DNA of 64,000 nt from Vermamoeba vermiformis (Eukaryota; Tubulinea; Echinamoebida). Both the position numbers and the translations under genes were made by a program. The notes beneath the pieces are model-generated. The model was not told the DNA's origin. It saw only the letters and a list, made by a program, of their open reading frames with translations, and searched no databases. The stretch lies in contig JBEWZL010000264.1 in NCBI GenBank assembly GCA_045837725.1, forward strand, positions 1-64,000. The letters are read 5' to 3'. This document shows positions 48,827-63,600 of this stretch, one piece after another (position 1 is the stretch's first letter; the number at the start of each line of letters is the position of its first letter).

Positions 48827-49606
48827 CCACCTTGTATTGTAAGTTAAAAGCTTTTCGTATTCCTTTTGTTTTCGGATCCACAACATCAGATTTTCAACCT
48901 GGACGGTTACTCGATAACGAATCAAATAATAATTTCTCCTACTCGTGTCCGTTAGCGCGGTTTCGGTTATTGTATCTATGTTGCGTTTATTGAACCGTTC
49001 CGCTTTTTATGGAATTGGAGATCTGCATCTATTTTTACGGCAACCTTCCTTTTGGTACGCTCCCTAATTGACCGTAAGGGGTGTTCATATATATTCATTG
49101 CTGGCTACGGTTCGTCGAACCCGGGCCGCATCGCTGTAATGATTCGAATCAGACTTGTAAATATTGTCCGAAACAAGTTACCCGAGGCTTAACACTGCGG
49201 AGACTTATTCGTTTTCGTTCTTCCTTTCTTTTACCATGGTAATGCTAATTTACCGAGAGATAAAGAATTCACGCAAAGTAATGTCTCGACAAAACGGGAA
49301 AACCGATCCAAAAAAAGTACCTGAGTATCACCGGTGTATCGGCGAACCTTTGGAAAGTGACGCTTGCAATTTAAGTACGTGGATGTTTGACATGCTCATA
49401 TTGCGCCAAGCTTGGATATTTTAACTTATTTTACGAATCGAGCTCCCATCAGGCCCAAATATGGTAAGTACAATTTAAATCTCGCGGTCGAGATTACCAG
49501 GATACCCACAAAATATTTGGTCGTCAGACCTCACGGCGAGATTGTAATGGTTGTGCGTTGCAAGAATATTTTGTTTTATTTAACGCGCGTTAACAAGCAA
49601 CCACAG
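48827..49606. other. 0.8-kb intergenic region
   Basis: No supported gene. An 86-codon frame at 49164-49424 has no similarity and no good splice partners. The right end should hold the promoter of the DCGG-repeat gene. Confidence 0.4.
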
Positions 49607-52600
49607 ATGGAGCAACGACTTTCGTGGTTGTTCATTTTCTTCATCGTGCAGTACTCCAGCGCTGCTGTGTTTACACCTGGTAACTTGTTAGTTACACGAT
49701 CGGGAACAAACAGTAGGTTTAAACTCAAAAACAGAATTTTAAAATTTTACTTAACTTAATAATCAAAAGGTGCTGTACTTCAAGCGAGCAATGCTCTCTT
49801 TGTTGACGAAATTAGTCTTAATGGTACTTTAGTACAATCTGTTCCCTTAAAGTAAGTATTTTGGATACTGTACGAAAAAGTTTTAACCGCCGATCAGCTG
49901 CGTTGTTGGTAACACAGTTCTCTGGGCTGCTCTTCAAACTTCTCCCGACGAGAAGTTCGCATCTACTGCCTGCTACCCTGGCTCTGCTGGATCAACCGCG
50001 CCATCGAGCTCGGATCGTCTTGCCCAAACTTTAATTGCTAATAGCAGCGTTATAACCACAACAATTACGAACAGTTTGAGCGCTCGTACTCCTTACTGCG
50101 CCCTTACCAACGGTATTGGTGTTGCTGTTGGTACAAGCTCGGGTGTATTATCTCTTACCATGTTTGGAGCTAGTGGTGCTGCTTCGACCGGCACTGGCAG
50201 TTTTGTCAATGTTGGTACCTCTGTCGCCATCTACAACGTTCAACGAGTGGCCAGCGCAACTTACGTTAGTTCGTTGGGTCTGACTACCCCTTTCATCATC
50301 GGTACTATTAGTGGCAGCGCTGCATCCAACAATCCAGTCACCCCTGTTTTCAACGCTAGCCTCGTCTCTCCCTCTCTCCCATCTTCCTACGGTACCTTCG
50401 TCTATAACGCCACTGAAATCTACGGTACCAGCGCTTCGTACATTTGGAAGGCTTCCACCGTCGACGGCGCCACATGGACTGCCATCACCTTAAACATCGC
50501 CACTCCTGCCAACGGTATCACTGTCCGCGACATCAACGGCGTGCGCACTGTCTTCTTCACTCTCGAGTCTGCTTTGTACAGAACTACTGAGGTCAATGGC
50601 GCTTTCACTCCTGCAGTTGCTCTCCGCACCTTGAACAGCGGTAAAGCCCGTTTCCACGACGTTACTACTGTGCCCAACGCTTGCGTCGACGGTGAAAAGA
50701 ACTTGGCTGAAACTGATGTTGATTGCGGTGGATCTGTTTGCGGCAAGTGCGATACCGGAAAGGCATGCACTTTGCACACCGATTGCTCTTCAACTTATTG
50801 CGCTGCCGACACTGGCCTTTGCAGTAAGTAGTTGTTCACTTGTCGTCAGCGTTTACTAACTGATCGTTCAGCTACTCCAACTTGCCAGGACGGCGTGAAG
50901 AATAACCAAGAAACTGGCACTGACTGCGGTGGTCCTAACTGTGGCTCTTGCTCATCTGGTGGCTTTTGCACTCAGAACTCTGACTGCGTTAGTGGAGTGT
51001 GCACTGCTGGATCTTGCAGTAAGTGGATGAATTACCTGCGACCCTGCTTCATATTTTCTCACCTTTTTCCTGTCTAGTTGCCACTTGTAACGACGGCGAA
51101 AAGAATCAAGGCGAGTCTGACACCGATTGCGGTGGTCCTTGCGATGATTGCGCTGCTGGAAGAGACTGCAACAGCGGTAGCGACTGTGTTAGTGGTGTTT
51201 GCACAGGAAATGTTTGCCGTAAGTATATTATCCATTGACAGCGTCAGGAACTTAACCACTCATCATCATTGCAGAGGCCACATGTTCTGACAATGTTTTG
51301 AACAACGGAGAAACCGATACTGACTGCGGTGGTAGCAATTGTTCTCCCTGCAGAGAAGGCAAGACTTGCAACATCGAATCCGACTGCTATGGTACTTGCA
51401 GCATTGGCGTCTGCGGTAAGTTACATGTAACTTCGCGTGGAAGGTTTATTCGCCACTGAAACTAATTTCTTTGTGCGACAGTTGCCACTTGTGATGACGG
51501 ATTCGCGAACCAAGGCGAGTCAGCCGTTGACTGCGGTGGTGACACTCTATGCAATCGATGCTCTGCTGGTTTCGCTTGTGTACTGAACTCAGACTGCAAG
51601 GGCAATGAGTGTTCCGCCAACAAAACTTGCGGTAAGTTTCATTCTCAAAGTGCCTGCACAGTGAAGGTACGGCGACTGACGGCGGTTTCTTTCGTAGTTG
51701 CCAACTGCCAAGACAGTGAGCTCAACAACGGCGAGTCAGACACTGATTGTGGTGGCAACAACAGCTGTAACCGCTGCGCTGATGGCAAAAACTGTACCAG
51801 CGGATCCGATTGCGACAGCGGAGTTTGCGATGGAACTTGCCGTAAGTGTTGAGTCAAAAATTTTATGTACAGCGCTTTAAGTTTTGTTTTTCGATGAACA
51901 GAGACTCCTACCTGCGAAGACAATGTTTTAAACGGAGGAGAAACCGGCGTCGACTGCGGTGGCCCTTGCAACTATTGCGGTGCTGGTTCAGGTTGCAGCA
52001 CCGGTACAGATTGTGTCAGCGGTGTCTGCGAAGGCGGATTTTGCCGTAAGTTTAATATATATAAACTCGCCGTCATGGATTGGTTGAAATAATGTTACTC
52101 ATGGATTATCTATTACAGAGCCTACTTGCAACGACGGAGTCAAAAACAACGGCGAAACCGACATTGATTGCGGTGGCAACAAATGTGAAACTCGTTGCAA
52201 CTCTGGCAAGACATGCGTCTCTGGTACTGATTGCCGTAGTGGCATCTGCGATTCGACTCCAGGAGGAAACGTCTGCCGTAAGTCATTGCATATCGGTCGT
52301 TAGCGAGAGGCACGTGGTGCTAACGAAGATGATATTTAGGTGCCACTTGCTTTGACGGAGAACAGAACCTCGGTGAATCTGACATTGACTGCGGTGGTCC
52401 TAACTGCACTCGTTGCCGCGAATACAAGACATGCGGTATTAATGACGATTGCGTGAGTGGTGTGTGCAATGTCGTGATCAGGATCGATCTCAGTCGCTCT
52501 TTGGAGAACATCGCTAGCGTTGCTTCTGCTCCCTTTACTTGCGGTACGTAGTTTCAGGATTCAATCAAGCCTTAAAGAACAGCACAATAATATTTCACAA

Positions 52601-53854
52601 TTGTAGTTCCTACTTGCTCTGACGGCTACTTGAACAACAACGAGACTGACGTTGACTGCGGCGGTCCTAACTGCGCTGATTGCATCGGTCAGCCTTGCTC
52701 GAGTGACGTTGATTGCCCGGGCAGCTATTGCAACCCCAACAACAACATCTGCAGTAAGTGGACTACTACTCGGCACGTATATATTAGTGGTACTAATGAT
52801 GCTGTTTGCAGAGTTCTCTTGCCTCGACGAATTGGTCAACAACGGTGAGACCGACGTTGACTGCGGTGGTCCTAACTGCGTCGCTTGCAATGCTGGCTTA
52901 ACTTGCTCCCAAAACAGCGATTGCGTGAGCAATCTCTGCAGTGACCTTATTTGCCGTAAGTTATCACGTGATTAGTGTTACATTGCAGTCGTATTAACTT
53001 GGTGTGTTTGCGCAGAACCTACTTGCGATGACAACCAAAAGAACGGCAACGAAACTGGCATTGACTGCGGTAACGCTAGCGGATGCGGCCGCTGCTCTGC
53101 CAACAGTACTTGCTTGGCCAACAACGACTGCAAGAGCAACATTTGCCAAGGAGGATTTTGCAGTAAGTCCTTAGTGATTCTGATCGCATCCACATCCGTG
53201 TTTAGAACTGATGTTTTTCTTTGCTAGGTGCTTCTTGCAATGACGGTGAACAGAACCAAGGCGAGTCAGATCTTGACTGCGGTGCTGTTTGTGGCGGTAA
53301 CTGCGCCATCAACAAGCGTTGCACTACTTCCTCTGACTGCTCTAGCAACAGTTGTGAGGGTGGTTTGTGCGGTAAGTTTGAAAAAAAAAAGTGTTTTCGT
53401 TCATGAATGATGGAGACTAATTATACATTTTTTTCCTATTGTAGTGGTCTCTTGCCAAGACGGTGTACAGAATCAAGGCGAAACTGACGTTGACTGCGGT
53501 GGTGAGAAAAATGGCTGCTCTCGTTGCGCTGTCGGCAAGAGCTGCACAGTCTCTCTCGATTGCCAGCCTGGTTTGGACTGCACTGCGAACGTTTGCTGTA
53601 AGTAGCAGAGGATCTGTCGAAGTTTGTAGCCAAATCACATACCAATCTAACGCTGCTCTTTAGCCGAACCCGCCCCCATCTCCCCTCCTGTCCCTGAACC
53701 CGTCCCCGAACCTGTCGCTGAGCCTGTGGCCGAGCCTGTAGCCGAGCCTGTGGCCGTGCCTGTTGACGTGCCTGTTTCTAACAGTGTTTCATCTGCCTCG
53801 GTTTTGATGGTCGTCAGCTCTTTCGTTATGTTCATCGTAGCTTTATTAGCTTAA
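49607..53854 (+). CDS. Secreted or anchored protein: beta-rich head, 14 DCGG cysteine repeats, PVAEP stalk, hydrophobic tail
   Basis: A signal peptide (MEQRLSWLFIFFIVQYSSAA) precedes a beta-rich domain of about 330 residues beginning VFTPGNLLVTRSG and FVDEISLNGTLVQSVPL, a layout seen in extracellular propeller-like proteins. Then come fourteen tandem repeats of the form xPTCxDGxxNxGETDxDCGGxxCxxC...GxxCxxxxDCxSGxC. Each repeat from the second on occupies one exon, separated by introns of about 50-80 nt of the same phase. After the last repeat is a stalk of Pro-Val-Ala-Glu-Pro units. A final hydrophobic segment (ASVLMVVSSFVMFIVALLA) has no cytosolic tail, which suggests a GPI-anchor signal. 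Base composition is GC-richer than the neighbours. It is likely a cell-surface adhesin or recognition protein, which is inference. Confidence 0.85.
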
Positions 53855-54029
53855 ATCAGAAATAATCGATTCTGTAGATTTTAATACAAAAAGTGTGGCT
53901 ATTACCAGCCATTTTTGTTAATCATTTATTTCGCGTGTGGATCTTACCAGTTGCTCATCTTCTATCAAATTATCAAAAGTTATAAAGTGGTGTGGGTCGT
54001 TAACGAGTGCAAGTAATGGTACTGAGTAT

Positions 54030-56953
54030 TTATTTTCTGGCGTATGGAAATACTTTCTCACGCATGGGACTATAATACAAAGCGAGCAACAACACGCCAG
54101 TGACAACGATCAATCCACCAACCACAATCACGGCAATGGCCCAATCGGGAATCGAGGCATTAGGGCCACATTGATTCGCTTTAGGCAATACTAATGATAA
54201 TTGTGAAGGGTTGTACTGGATCTGGGGTTGATCCGTCAAACAAGCCGGTTGATTGATCTGCTTGAACTCGACTTCGTCAAAAGTACTATTACGACAAGCG
54301 TAATACATCAATACGAGCTCGTCATATGTCAAATTCAACTTGGCGTAATCAATTTCGATGATTAATTTGCCGTCAAATTCAATGCAATCTTTGCTGGTGA
54401 CAGTAATTGTCGCGCCAGTGGTCATCGTCATCGTTGTATTTTCAGTGAAAACAATCGTTGTGATTACTACTGGTTCACTGAACGTGCTGTCATCTGGCAC
54501 ACCTGTCACAAACAAATCGGTCAGCTAAGTCTGGTGAAAAAAGTGGTTGTTTCGTTTTCAGTGAACGCCGTTAATAAATTTGATAAATTTTGAGTGGCTT
54601 ACACGTGGTTTCAAGCGGCAAACAAGCTTGAGGAGCACAACAGAGCTGCGTGTTGTTCGCTGAGCACGTGACTACTGTCAAATCTTCTTGGTCCCAACAG
54701 CCGCTCAAGAGAGTGTTGAACAGCTTTCTAAATTTGGAAATGTATTAGTATGGAAACTACACGAGCAAATTATGTTGTTATTCACTGAAAATTACGGTAA
54801 TCAACTAGCTGATTACGGCTAAAAAATTAACGGATCTTTTGTTACAAAGGGGATCTAAGCTTGTATTGCCTATATTAGGAAATGCATTCGTTCCTTACAC
54901 TACAGTAAGCTTCGGACTTCCTATTTTGGGAATTGGTCCCGAAATCTGAGTGTTGGCAAGCGACAACACCTCCAAATTTGTTAATAAGTCGAGCGGCGGC
55001 AAAGTCCCCGTTAAATTTGTTCCTGCTAATGTCCTAAATAACCATATTAGTCATTTCACTAAAATACTTGCAAAGATTATGACAAATAAAAATTTTGTTG
55101 TCCAACACCAATTTTTTCAGTGAACGAAGAAATTTCACGTATATATCGATCTATGGGAACAGAGGCACTTACAATGTTTGCAGATCAAATTTTTGCATTA
55201 TCCACTCCGGCACAGTGCCACTGAATGAATTGCCAGTGACGTCCCTGGTCAGTGTTAGTCACGTGATTGATTGCTGTCACTTTACAAGTAGGTCAAAGAT
55301 CCCGCCAAGAGCGGAAGAGGTCCGTAGAACTTTGCATTGGGCAATATCCTAATTAGGACAAAAAAAATGTTAGCTCCAGTACAAAACTGAAATTTCAGTC
55401 TAAAAAGGATTTTAAAGCACTTCTACAAATAAAATATTACATGAAAACGATGGAATGGGGTATATATATATACATAGGTTTGTACTAAGGGTGTTTCGAA
55501 AACTTACAGCAATTCGAGACTAGATCTGGCCGCGAGTGAACTTGGAATAGTTCCAGTAAGCTCTGTGTTGCTCGCTTCACTGAAAATATTACGAATTAGG
55601 CATATTTAAATAAATGATAATATTGGGATTGATATAATCTCCGATAACTGCACTCACAAAGTGTTCAGATTCGCCATGTTAGCGAAAAAGTCATCAGGAA
55701 ATGCGCCAGAGAATTGATTATTTCCTATTCGCCTATAAAATTGCATTAATTTAACTAGAATTTACCTAATTTAATTACAAGCAAGCATAATACGTACATG
55801 ATTCGAAGTTCTGAGAGGGATGCGTACTCGATCGGAATCGTACCGTTTAATAAGTTATTGTAAATGTTCCTAAATAGTCATCGTATTAATATATATGTAG
55901 ATATATCATATTTTAGCCTACTTACAATTCCACCAAATTTAATAACGTGCCTAAATTTGCTGGTAATTCGCCGGTCAATTTGTTCCCTCCCAACTTTCTA
56001 TAAAGAGTTATTAAATATATACCTAGTTGCTTACTTACATATAAGCAAGATTAGGCGCTTTATCCAGCCATTTTGGGAAGTTGCCACTCAGATTCGCTCC
56101 CTCGATCAACCTGATCCAAAATAAATTTCATACCGAGAAGTATTTGACGGTAATTTGCCTTACATGTATTTAAGAGTAGGCGAGGGAGTGAAACCTGGAA
56201 AGTCAATAATGCCGTCAATGCCGGTGTAAGACAGATCTCTGTTTCGCAGAAAATATTAGTTAAAATATTTTGTCTTAGGTTTGGTACGTACACCCTTTCA
56301 ATGCTCGGGAGCAAAAATATTGGGTTTAATAATGCGCCTGATATTTTAGTACACCCATACAATACTCTACAAGCCAAATAAAAGTCAGTACAAAAATCGA
56401 ACTGGATCCGGATGTAGTTCACTTACAGGTTTATAAGCGCTGGATACGTTGTAGCAAACGTAAAAGTGTTTAAAAGACCGGTTACATTCTTATTGTTCAT
56501 CATGGACCTTAGATCGTAAAGACTTAGAGACCAACGGATCAAATCTCGAGCTGGTAAGTACTTACAATGTCGTCAAATATGGAAATGAACCAGAGATAGT
56601 AAAAGGAATGATCAGTAGTTGTATTTCCCAATTTGGAAAGGTAGGCCGAAATAACAACGAATCCGACAAGGTAATATTCAAATTAAAACGCTTAAATATT
56701 CATCATACGTAATTATTTGACAAATTAATCAAGGTCTAAATTGAATTTTGAAATTTAGTAATCGAAAAATGACTTACATCTCCTGAGGCTCGGTCGCATT
56801 GAAGCATTTAACGCCGGGCCAAGTACAACAATTATCTGTATTAGGCATAGGATACCCTAATGACGTTGCTAGCTCAACAATGGCCATCGCATCCATACAG
56901 CAGATTAGCCCAAAAAACAGCGCTAGATGCGCCAATAAATGGCGCTGCCGCAT
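54030..56953 (-). CDS. Plant-type LRR receptor-like membrane protein
   Basis: The start chosen at 56953 gives a signal peptide (MRQRHLLAHLALFFGLICC), followed by the LRR N-cap motif NCCTWPGVKCF familiar from plant receptor-like proteins. About twelve small exons then carry one plant-type LRR each (for example NKLTGELPANLGTLLNLVEL, NNLLNGTIPIEYASLSELRI, GNNQFSGAFPDDFFANMANL), separated by introns of about 50-60 nt. After the repeats lies a Thr-rich extracellular region (VVITTIVFTENTTMTMTT). A single membrane helix follows (AIAVIVVGGLIVVTGVLLLA), with a short basic tail ending FPYARK and no kinase. The role is probably cell-surface recognition. It is convergent with the DCGG-repeat gene, 175 bp apart. 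A few LRR exons near 55100-55400 and 56300-56550 could not be spliced with certainty. Confidence 0.8.
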
Positions 56954-57670
56954 GTTAACGGTAGTACTTAGCACAAATATGTTCGATATTATGAATAAAA
57001 TTAAATAATAAGATTCTGCTGGCAATAATTTTTATCTACAGTAAATTTGCAACAGCGGCAATCATAAAGAACTAAGTAGTTTAATAATTGAATAGTAATG
57101 ATAGGGAATATGTATATCGTAATGTATGTACGCACGTTATCTCGGATAAAGAAGATTGTCGAGCAGATCGTGTGACAATTTGTCTCCGGATTTATTTTTT
57201 TTGGTTGGCAGTGAAAGATTAATACCGCAAATAAATTCGTAGATTATGATACCAAAATTAAAGCATTATTTTAGAGCTGATAGCGTACGAAGCTTAGATG
57301 CCGAATCTACTTTTACCGGAGGCACCCTGTGAATTCACCGGAAGGGCTGAAGGTCGTGATTCAGTTATGAATGCATAGTCTTGAATAGTGCACGCAGTTA
57401 CCGCTCGTCTTATCTTAATGTAGGTTTAATAATGCTGCAGCAAAACGGAATTCCCTGTCCGAGCCAACAAAAATTCTGAATTTTTTAATTTGGCACTTTT
57501 TTTTGACCACCCAGCCCGCCCACGACAAATGAAAGCTTGTTCTAGCATGTTATTTATTTGTTAATGTATATATAGGCCTCGATAATGCATCAGTGAATCA
57601 AAGATCCCGAATCAGGAGTTTTTCCCATCTGACAAAAGAACGAAGAAAGGAGAAATTAATCGGTCAATTA
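56954..57670. promoter_or_regulatory. Divergent upstream region, LRR receptor and F-box gene
   Basis: This 717-bp AT-rich segment lies between divergent starts. ATGTATATATAGGC near 57565 is a plausible TATA element for the F-box gene, about 100 bp before its ATG. No coding frames are convincing, though the F-box frame stays open upstream to 57593 without an ATG. Confidence 0.4.
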
Positions 57671-60600
57671 ATGGATAAAGAAGGGATATTAATGAATTCG
57701 ATTTTTCCATTAGAAATTGTGGTAAGTAATCGGAACTTTTTGCTGCATCTAGATGGTAAAGAAAATAAGAATTCCAATTTCGATACTTTCGGTCGGACCC
57801 GAATAAATATATTTAATACAATACGATTACAATTAATAAATATTGATTCTGCCGGTATATTCCCGTGCACGAAGTAGATTCCCTTACTTTTCGAATTCCC
57901 CAATTTTTTTTATTTATACCCAATTTATTGTCTAATAATTATATATATTATCATATTATATTCATTAATAGTGATTCAGTTCGTTTCGGATCTCGCACGA
58001 AATTTAGCCACTTTGTTTTATAATTCTGTCACACAGTGACACCAGCCTTCATTTTCGAAATGTAATGCGAATATTAAGCTAATTTTACCTTAATTAGGAA
58101 TATTTATTCTATTTTTTGGATGGCCACACTTTATTGAACTGCAGCGAGACGTGTAAAAGCTGGAACGAATTGTCGGATAATAGGAAGATTTGGAGCGAGG
58201 CATTTGAGCGTTATTTATCTATATTTAACGACAAGACTAAGAAATATGTTAAAAGAGTGCTAAAATATGAGCGGAGATTGCAAAGAACAAAAGACGGATG
58301 GCGCGGATTCGTTCAACTAAAACTCTCAAATGAACGGAAGAAAGAAACGGCTAAAGATCCAAAGTACCAGTTCTTAGTCTTAGTAAGTCTTATTTGTCAT
58401 ATTTAGCTCATACGAACAAATTTAAACTTGCCGTATTGGCACGAATTTATTATTATTGGCAAATTAACCTCGAAAAGACCTACGTTAATAATATGACTAT
58501 AGGAATGCTCTATTAACGATATTATAACGGTTCTATTGCGTTAAGGCGCTGGATCTTGCGAGGCAAAAACTAATCTGCTTTCTTCCGTATTTTATAGGCT
58601 AATATCTGCATGGTGACCTCAGAATTCGATTCTCTTTTTGTAGATAAGTCATACGAACAATATGAACCGGTGAGTAACTACTAAACGACATTTGATTGTG
58701 ATTCAGTTCACGGAACGAAAACAGGACCTTGTAGATCCAGTTTGAATCGTTTAAAATAGGATAATATTTGGCTGTGTATATACATGATAGCGTATTAATG
58801 TTATATTTAGCGACGGATCTTTACTTCTATCGCGGATGCGGTCTTGAATTGTAAACGAGAAGGATTCATCTATATCAGTCGCGGCAACTACAACGACGAG
58901 CGATTGGACTTTGATAAGCCTATTCACATCATAGGACACGAGGTAATTAGCCTATTTGTGCTGATATTTCCGTTTTTCTGTATTAAGAAAATTGAGCTTT
59001 ATTTAATTTTAGAGCTAAAAATAGCTTGGCAAATTGCTTTATTGTACCTACATATACATACATTAAGGGAATACAGCATTAACGTCATTATATAGGCTGC
59101 ACGAATCAATAGCCCTCAGATCTACATCCGGCTTGCGCCGAGAGAAGAGATCAGCTTTTATAACCTTTCGTTTTGTTGGCCTAGCGAGGCTGAACCGGCA
59201 ACACGAGAGTTTATAATACATTCAGGCATATTATCCGTTCATAAATGCGATATGATAAGGCGGAATCAACAGCATCATGGTACGTTTTAAGAAAAGACTC
59301 GAAATTTTCTTTGCTTTGAACCCCAAAGCCCCATAATGACTCTATATACGGTAGTTATAAGTCTACTGTAGTTAAATTTAAATTTACGGATTACGAGGTC
59401 TATTTTTAGAATTAAGGATCCGATCTAACTCCGCGAAACTTTTAGTTGAAGTCCTGGTTAAGAAAGGTGCCGTATTGAACATGCTAGAGGTCAATATTAG
59501 ATATCAAGACGATAAAGAGAAAATCAGCTTCATTACAGTTGAAGGATCAGCATCCATCGTCAAGTCAAATATTGTGTCGAGGACAATTGCAGCAGTTCGC
59601 GTTGAAAAAGGCGCAGATGTGCTATTAGAACAAACTAGCGTAAGCGCCATATCTATTACTACCTTCCTACTGAATTCTAAAATTTTGGTTCGATCTGTAG
59701 ATCTCAGCTCTAGACTATGCAGTAGTGATGATGGACGATGCCCTATTAGAGATGTCTGATACTAAATCAGATTCGCTCTTAATCAACGAAGAATGTGGCG
59801 CTATACTGCTGCGACAACTAAAATCAGAAGATCCACAAAAAATCTCCGCTGCATGCGTTACCTTAGGAGACTTGAAGAGGATAGGTACGTCATAGCACCC
59901 TAATATATTATATTATCCTTATTAACACTCAAAAGATGCATTGCAATCAATTGTTGATGTCATGTCTGCCTACAACGATAATTTACTTGTTGTACGTGGA
60001 GCGCTATTTGCTTTAAATAAGCTTGTATATGCTATCGACTCTAGTGGTATGTTATATATATGATTATATTGACTATAGGTGGGTATTAATATTTTTTCTA
60101 AAGGCGAGATCCCTGGAGGCAAAATGGATCTGTTGTGGCTGATCAAGCCGGTTGTAGATATTAGTCATAGATATATTTCGAACTCCGTAGTTACAAACAA
60201 TGCGTTCAATATCCTGCGGAATCAACGTAAGTACTTAAAATTTAAATTCTAATTTTCTAATAATTTTGTCTTTGCAGTAATTTATCACAAAGACAATTCG
60301 ACAGTGATCGATGCGATATGGGGAATGGACTGCGTAAATTTGGTTATTGAAGCTATGGAGCACCATGCAAATGCTAGAAAGCCTAAAGCGTTTTTGCACG
60401 TTGTAGATTTTTTGACGACCCTCGTGATCCGGTTACGAAAAGTCGATTATGGTACGTCCGATATAGGTCCTATTTATACCATATACTAAGCTCGGTACCT
60501 TCATTTAGACCAAGCAAAGAACGCTGAACTGATGCGAAGGCTAGTCGAGGCAAAGACCTTAAATGTCTTCGTTGAAGAGGCCCAAAAATTGTTAGACGAT

Positions 60601-63600
60601 TATCAGTTCAAATACATGGAAGCGATTCTGCGGTTTATGTTTATGATAGCTAGTGGAGGTACGTAATATTATATAATATTCTATAGATACTTCAAATACT
60701 TCCGTTGGATCTCGTCAAAAAAATCGTAACAATAATTTGTGCTATTTTAGTAATTATTAATCGGCGAGGCAAATAATTTAGGCACTTGGTTGCCATTAAT
60801 ACTCAATATAGTATTTAACAACTTACTATGAGTAACCTATGGATCTGGCTAACATTTTTTTGTTCTAGTGTCAATTGAACTCGGCAATCTGGGCGTGATG
60901 GGCTTTATATTGAACGTGATCAGATACGAAGGATTTGCGCGCCAATCACCGAAATTGATCAGCATTACATTCGAGCTCATGTCGCGAATACTACAAACGG
61001 GTTATTACGACTTTATGGAAAAGAATGGCGTAGAATTATTGATGCAGCTCGTGTTTGACGACAAACAGTTCAAAGACAACGAAAAGATCACTGCGCAAAT
61101 TATGGAGATATTTTATTGGCTTGTTTTTCAAGGTAAGTTTTGTGGATCGAGATCGGGACCTGGATCTGGATCTACTTTTCTTTTTGTTTGTTTTTAACAC
61201 AAAATATCTCGTTTATTTCTATTCTTGTGATCGATTAACGAACTTTGCACAATTCACAAAAATCTCCTTATCCAGAATGAAACTGGAATTCCAATTTCTA
61301 TTTTTGGCGTCGCCGTAAATCCAGTCCCCTATTCGTCTTCGATGCTAAATATCAAATATATTCATTTACTAGCGTCTTATGATAAAATTCTTCGGGTTAA
61401 ACTGACAAACTTATTCTTTTTTCAGAATGCGAACGAGACAAAACTACTGTCAAAATTATGCTGCAGCCTGAGAATAGACGCGCTTTGTTAAGTCTCTTAA
61501 CGGACTATTTTGCACGAAACGCTGAGATTTCAACACGCATCGTGGCCATCTTGGAAAATTTGGCTCGAGAGCCTGAAGCCAAATCATTCTTGCAAGAAGA
61601 TGCAGTTGAATTGGTGGCTAATTGCATGCGCTTAAATAATCAAAATGCAAATTTAGTTGGATATTGCTGTGGATTTTTCCGCAGTTTGTTGCTAAACATC
61701 AATGTTGACCAAGGTACGCCTAATTTAGTAATTGCCTTATTTGGTCAATACTCTAACCGTATATTATAGGCGAGCTTAACCGTCGATTTACAACATTGGA
61801 CCTTTTACCGACAATATTCAACTATTTTACAGCTCATACAACCAACTATGGCACGTACTATGAAATTTCATTTATTGCCTCGTACTTGGCTAGCAAAGGC
61901 CGCTGGTCTTGTATCAATGAACGAGAAGTGCAGTGCTTTATGGAAGGCGCGTTGGACATTAAATCAGGCCGTAAGACGGTCTTCCCGGTCTCGAAGGTCT
62001 TTTACATGATGGCAAAACGAGGTACGTACTCTACTTGCTTCAAAATTTCCTTATTAGGCAATGCTAACTTAATTTGGATTAGAATCGCTACGACCGACAA
62101 TTATGAACCATTTGAAGGCTTTGTCAAGGTTACGTGTCACGCCGAATGACCAACAAGTGTTGACTGCCATCATCAACCAATTGACACTACAGCCTGTTGA
62201 AGTACGCAATAGCTTTGCGGACGAGGGGCTCTTAGACATTATGGACGAGATGTTGGCAATGGTGCAACAACAACTTTCAAAAAGTGCCATGGAACCGATG
62301 CACAGTAGTAACAATGTGCCTGCGAACGCCTCCAACGACGGAATTATCAAGAGGATGTCGTCTGGTAGCATTAACATTACAAATTTGGTCATGAAGCCTC
62401 CAACATTGCCCGAAGAAAATGAGGAAAAGGTTGAAGAAATTTCACCGAGCCACGAAGAGAACAACGCGCCAGTCACGGTCACCGTCAGCGAAGAAAACAA
62501 CACCAATGAAATTTCACGACAAGACTCGTCAAGGCCGTTGTCTCGCAGCCATAGCAGTGCTCGTGCAAGTCTTGCAAGCAGTTCTGCGAGCTTGAATGTG
62601 AGCAATACGAGCAACGCCGTCACCGTGTCAAACGAGGAAGACACGATACTTGTGGACAGCAGACAAATGATCACACAGCCCGGAGATTACACGCACTTTA
62701 GCGAGAGTGCCAGCCTCAGATCGAGCAACAGCAGCGTATCGAATAACAACAATAGCTCGAAGAGTGAGACCTCCGTCAAGGCCGACATCGACTTGACCAA
62801 CTTCCAAATCGGCACGGCCTTGCAAAGTGTCGTGACGAACATTGGATCACCTCATCCTCACCGAAGCCGCACTCACAGTCACGCCGAAAAGAAAGAGAAA
62901 GAGAAGGATAAAGAGAAAGAAAAGGCGCGTCTGAAAGAATCGCACAGTAACTCCGCGGCAAATGTCATGAACATTGTCAAGCAAGCCAAGAAACGAAAAG
63001 CCAGCGCGAGCAAGAGCAACAATAACAACACTAATACCCATAGCGAAACGGAGGGGAGCTCGAGGCAAAGTGAAGACAACAGCAGCCTCGCTGAGAGTTA
63101 TTCCGCTGGTCAACACGTCGCTGCGAGTCTCATCAGCGATGCACGCGAAGTCGCAAGAAACACGTCACAGAAAGTCGCACAAATGGTCCTTAATCAACTC
63201 GGCACAATTCTTCGTTCGAGCAGCGAGGCAATTGAAGAGCCCTCTGACGAGTCGAGTTTCAGCGCGTCACAATCGGACAGCCTTCCCATCGTCCCTGGCA
63301 GTGGCACGAGCTCTACAGTGTCATCGTCAACCTCTAGCTTGCGTGAGAGTTATGCGACTCAAACACCGTCAACTAGTGCGCGATCGTTGCTTCGAAACAG
63401 TGGTAACTCGTTAGCGAACATGGGACTTGGCCTTGCGAACAGCTTGCAAGAGAGCAGCCTGCGGCCACACGACCCTCGCAGTGTGATGAACAGCGCGGAC
63501 ACTGACACGATTACGCACACGGCCTCGCGATCTACAATCACCACGAGCTCGTTGGGCACTATCGATGAAGGCAACAACACTAACATTGCTATCGACGCCT

